Positions 5,023 to 5,418 of a stretch of DNA of 5,418 nucleotides are shown here, piece by piece. The position numbers and the translations under genes were made by a program. The stretch is from Chloroflexota bacterium. GTDB lineage: Bacteria > Chloroflexota > Limnocylindria > Limnocylindrales > CSP1-4. The notes under the pieces are model-generated. The model had not been told where the DNA came from, searched no databases, and was given only the letters and a program-made list of their open reading frames with translations. The stretch spans positions 1 to 5,418 of the forward strand of contig JAKAMV010000281.1 in the NCBI GenBank assembly GCA_021812735.1, read 5' to 3'. How positions within the stretch are numbered: the first letter of the stretch is position 1; each line of letters starts with the position of its first letter.

Positions 5023-5418
5023 CGGCGCCGGCCGGCCAGTCGACCGCGCTACCCCGGTGGCTGGCCCTCCGGGTGGGCGCGATCGTGATCGCCGGGACCG
5101 TCCTGCTCGGTGCCGTGACGCTGCTCCAGGCCGCGGATCCCCGCATCGGGGCGCCCTGGTCGGGCGCCGATGGCGGGTACGCGCCGTTGCTCGGCGTGCT
5201 GTTCTGGGGCGCGCTCACGTTGTTCGCCAGCGGCGTCAGCGCCGAGCTGCCGGAAGGGACCCGCCTGGTCTGGGTGCTGGCGCCCATGGTGACCGTGATG
5301 AGCCTGGGCGGGCCGCTGGTGGCGGGCTGGGTCGCGGCGCTCGCCACGACCGAGCCCCGCGAGCTGCGGGGCGGAGTGCCCTGGTACGGGGTGCTCAACA
5401 ACCACGCCGCGTTCGTGA
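5019..5418 (+). CDS. Membrane sensor-like protein, N-terminal part
   Basis: The frame opens with ATG at 5019 and is still open at the window end after 133 codons, so the C-terminal part is missing. Three hydrophobic segments are visible: about residues 14-36, 55-72 and 83-109. They are followed by ATTEPRELRGG and PWYGVLNNHA (121-130). This pattern of membrane helices ending in a 'G.VPWY..L.N.' loop resembles the N-terminal membrane input regions that precede GGDEF, EAL or HD-GYP domains in actinobacterial and Chloroflexota proteins. That link comes from memory of family patterns, and the output domain is not in view. A GGGGAG SD (5008-5013) precedes the start, which lies inside the end of the leader ORF. 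No other start exists in frame just upstream. Confidence 0.7.
   Translation, partial: MTAPAGQSTALPRWLALRVGAIVIAGTVLLGAVTLLQAADPRIGAPWSGADGGYAPLLGVLFWGALTLFASGVSAELPEGTRLVWVLAPMVTVMSLGGPLVAGWVAALATTEPRELRGGVPWYGVLNNHAAFV

Noticed and set aside
4980..5030. AGCAAGG and AGCCGGGA before a possible signalling gene, suggesting a c-di-GMP-I riboswitch
   Set aside because: The required GGCAAACC and GGACGCAAAG elements are absent and the stretch lies inside the leader ORF.
1..5418. CRISPR array, insertion sequence or phage-defence system
   Set aside because: No spaced direct repeats, no transposase or nuclease domains, and no terminal inverted repeats were seen.

Overview
The window is strongly GC-rich, with G or C at most third codon positions. 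Genes are short, switch strand often, and use both ATG and GTG starts with recognisable Shine-Dalgarno (SD) sites. Together with the gene families, this suggests a Chloroflexota (Limnocylindria-like) or actinobacterial chromosome, perhaps from a metagenome assembly. That placement is inference; no marker gene is present. The tRNA gene carries an encoded CCA end.

Left part (1-1100): the window opens inside the C-terminal end of a phytoene-desaturase-like FAD oxidoreductase (+). A possible small one-helix membrane protein (-) overlaps its 3' end. A well-formed tRNA-Gly(CCC) gene (+) with a clear sigma70-type promoter follows. About 40 bases behind the tRNA lies a decayed middle piece of an ABC-2-type permease (+).

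Middle part (1088-2902): two clear genes and one doubtful one lie on the minus strand. The first is a multi-pass membrane protein built from two copies of the same roughly 68-residue unit. Upstream of it is an unrecognised small ORF, then a flavodoxin-like FMN protein. A GC-rich hairpin just behind the flavodoxin gene may end its transcript.

Right part (2903-5418): a divergent spacer with a 20-bp tandem repeat separates the flavodoxin gene from a membrane-anchored alpha/beta hydrolase (+). A 40-codon ORF with a strong SD follows the hydrolase closely. It faces a zinc-ribbon (zf-TFIIB type) protein on the minus strand. From the next divergent spacer starts a multi-pass membrane protein, cut by the window edge, whose start overlaps the stop of a 20-residue leader ORF in an ATGA junction. 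Its membrane region resembles the input modules of cyclic-di-GMP-type signalling proteins, but no output domain is visible.

The genes do not form one pathway. This looks like a chromosomal housekeeping/accessory mosaic and not a defence island or mobile element. The points most worth a second look are the permease remnant behind the tRNA, the internally duplicated membrane protein, and the overlapping leader ORF with its SD in a hairpin loop.
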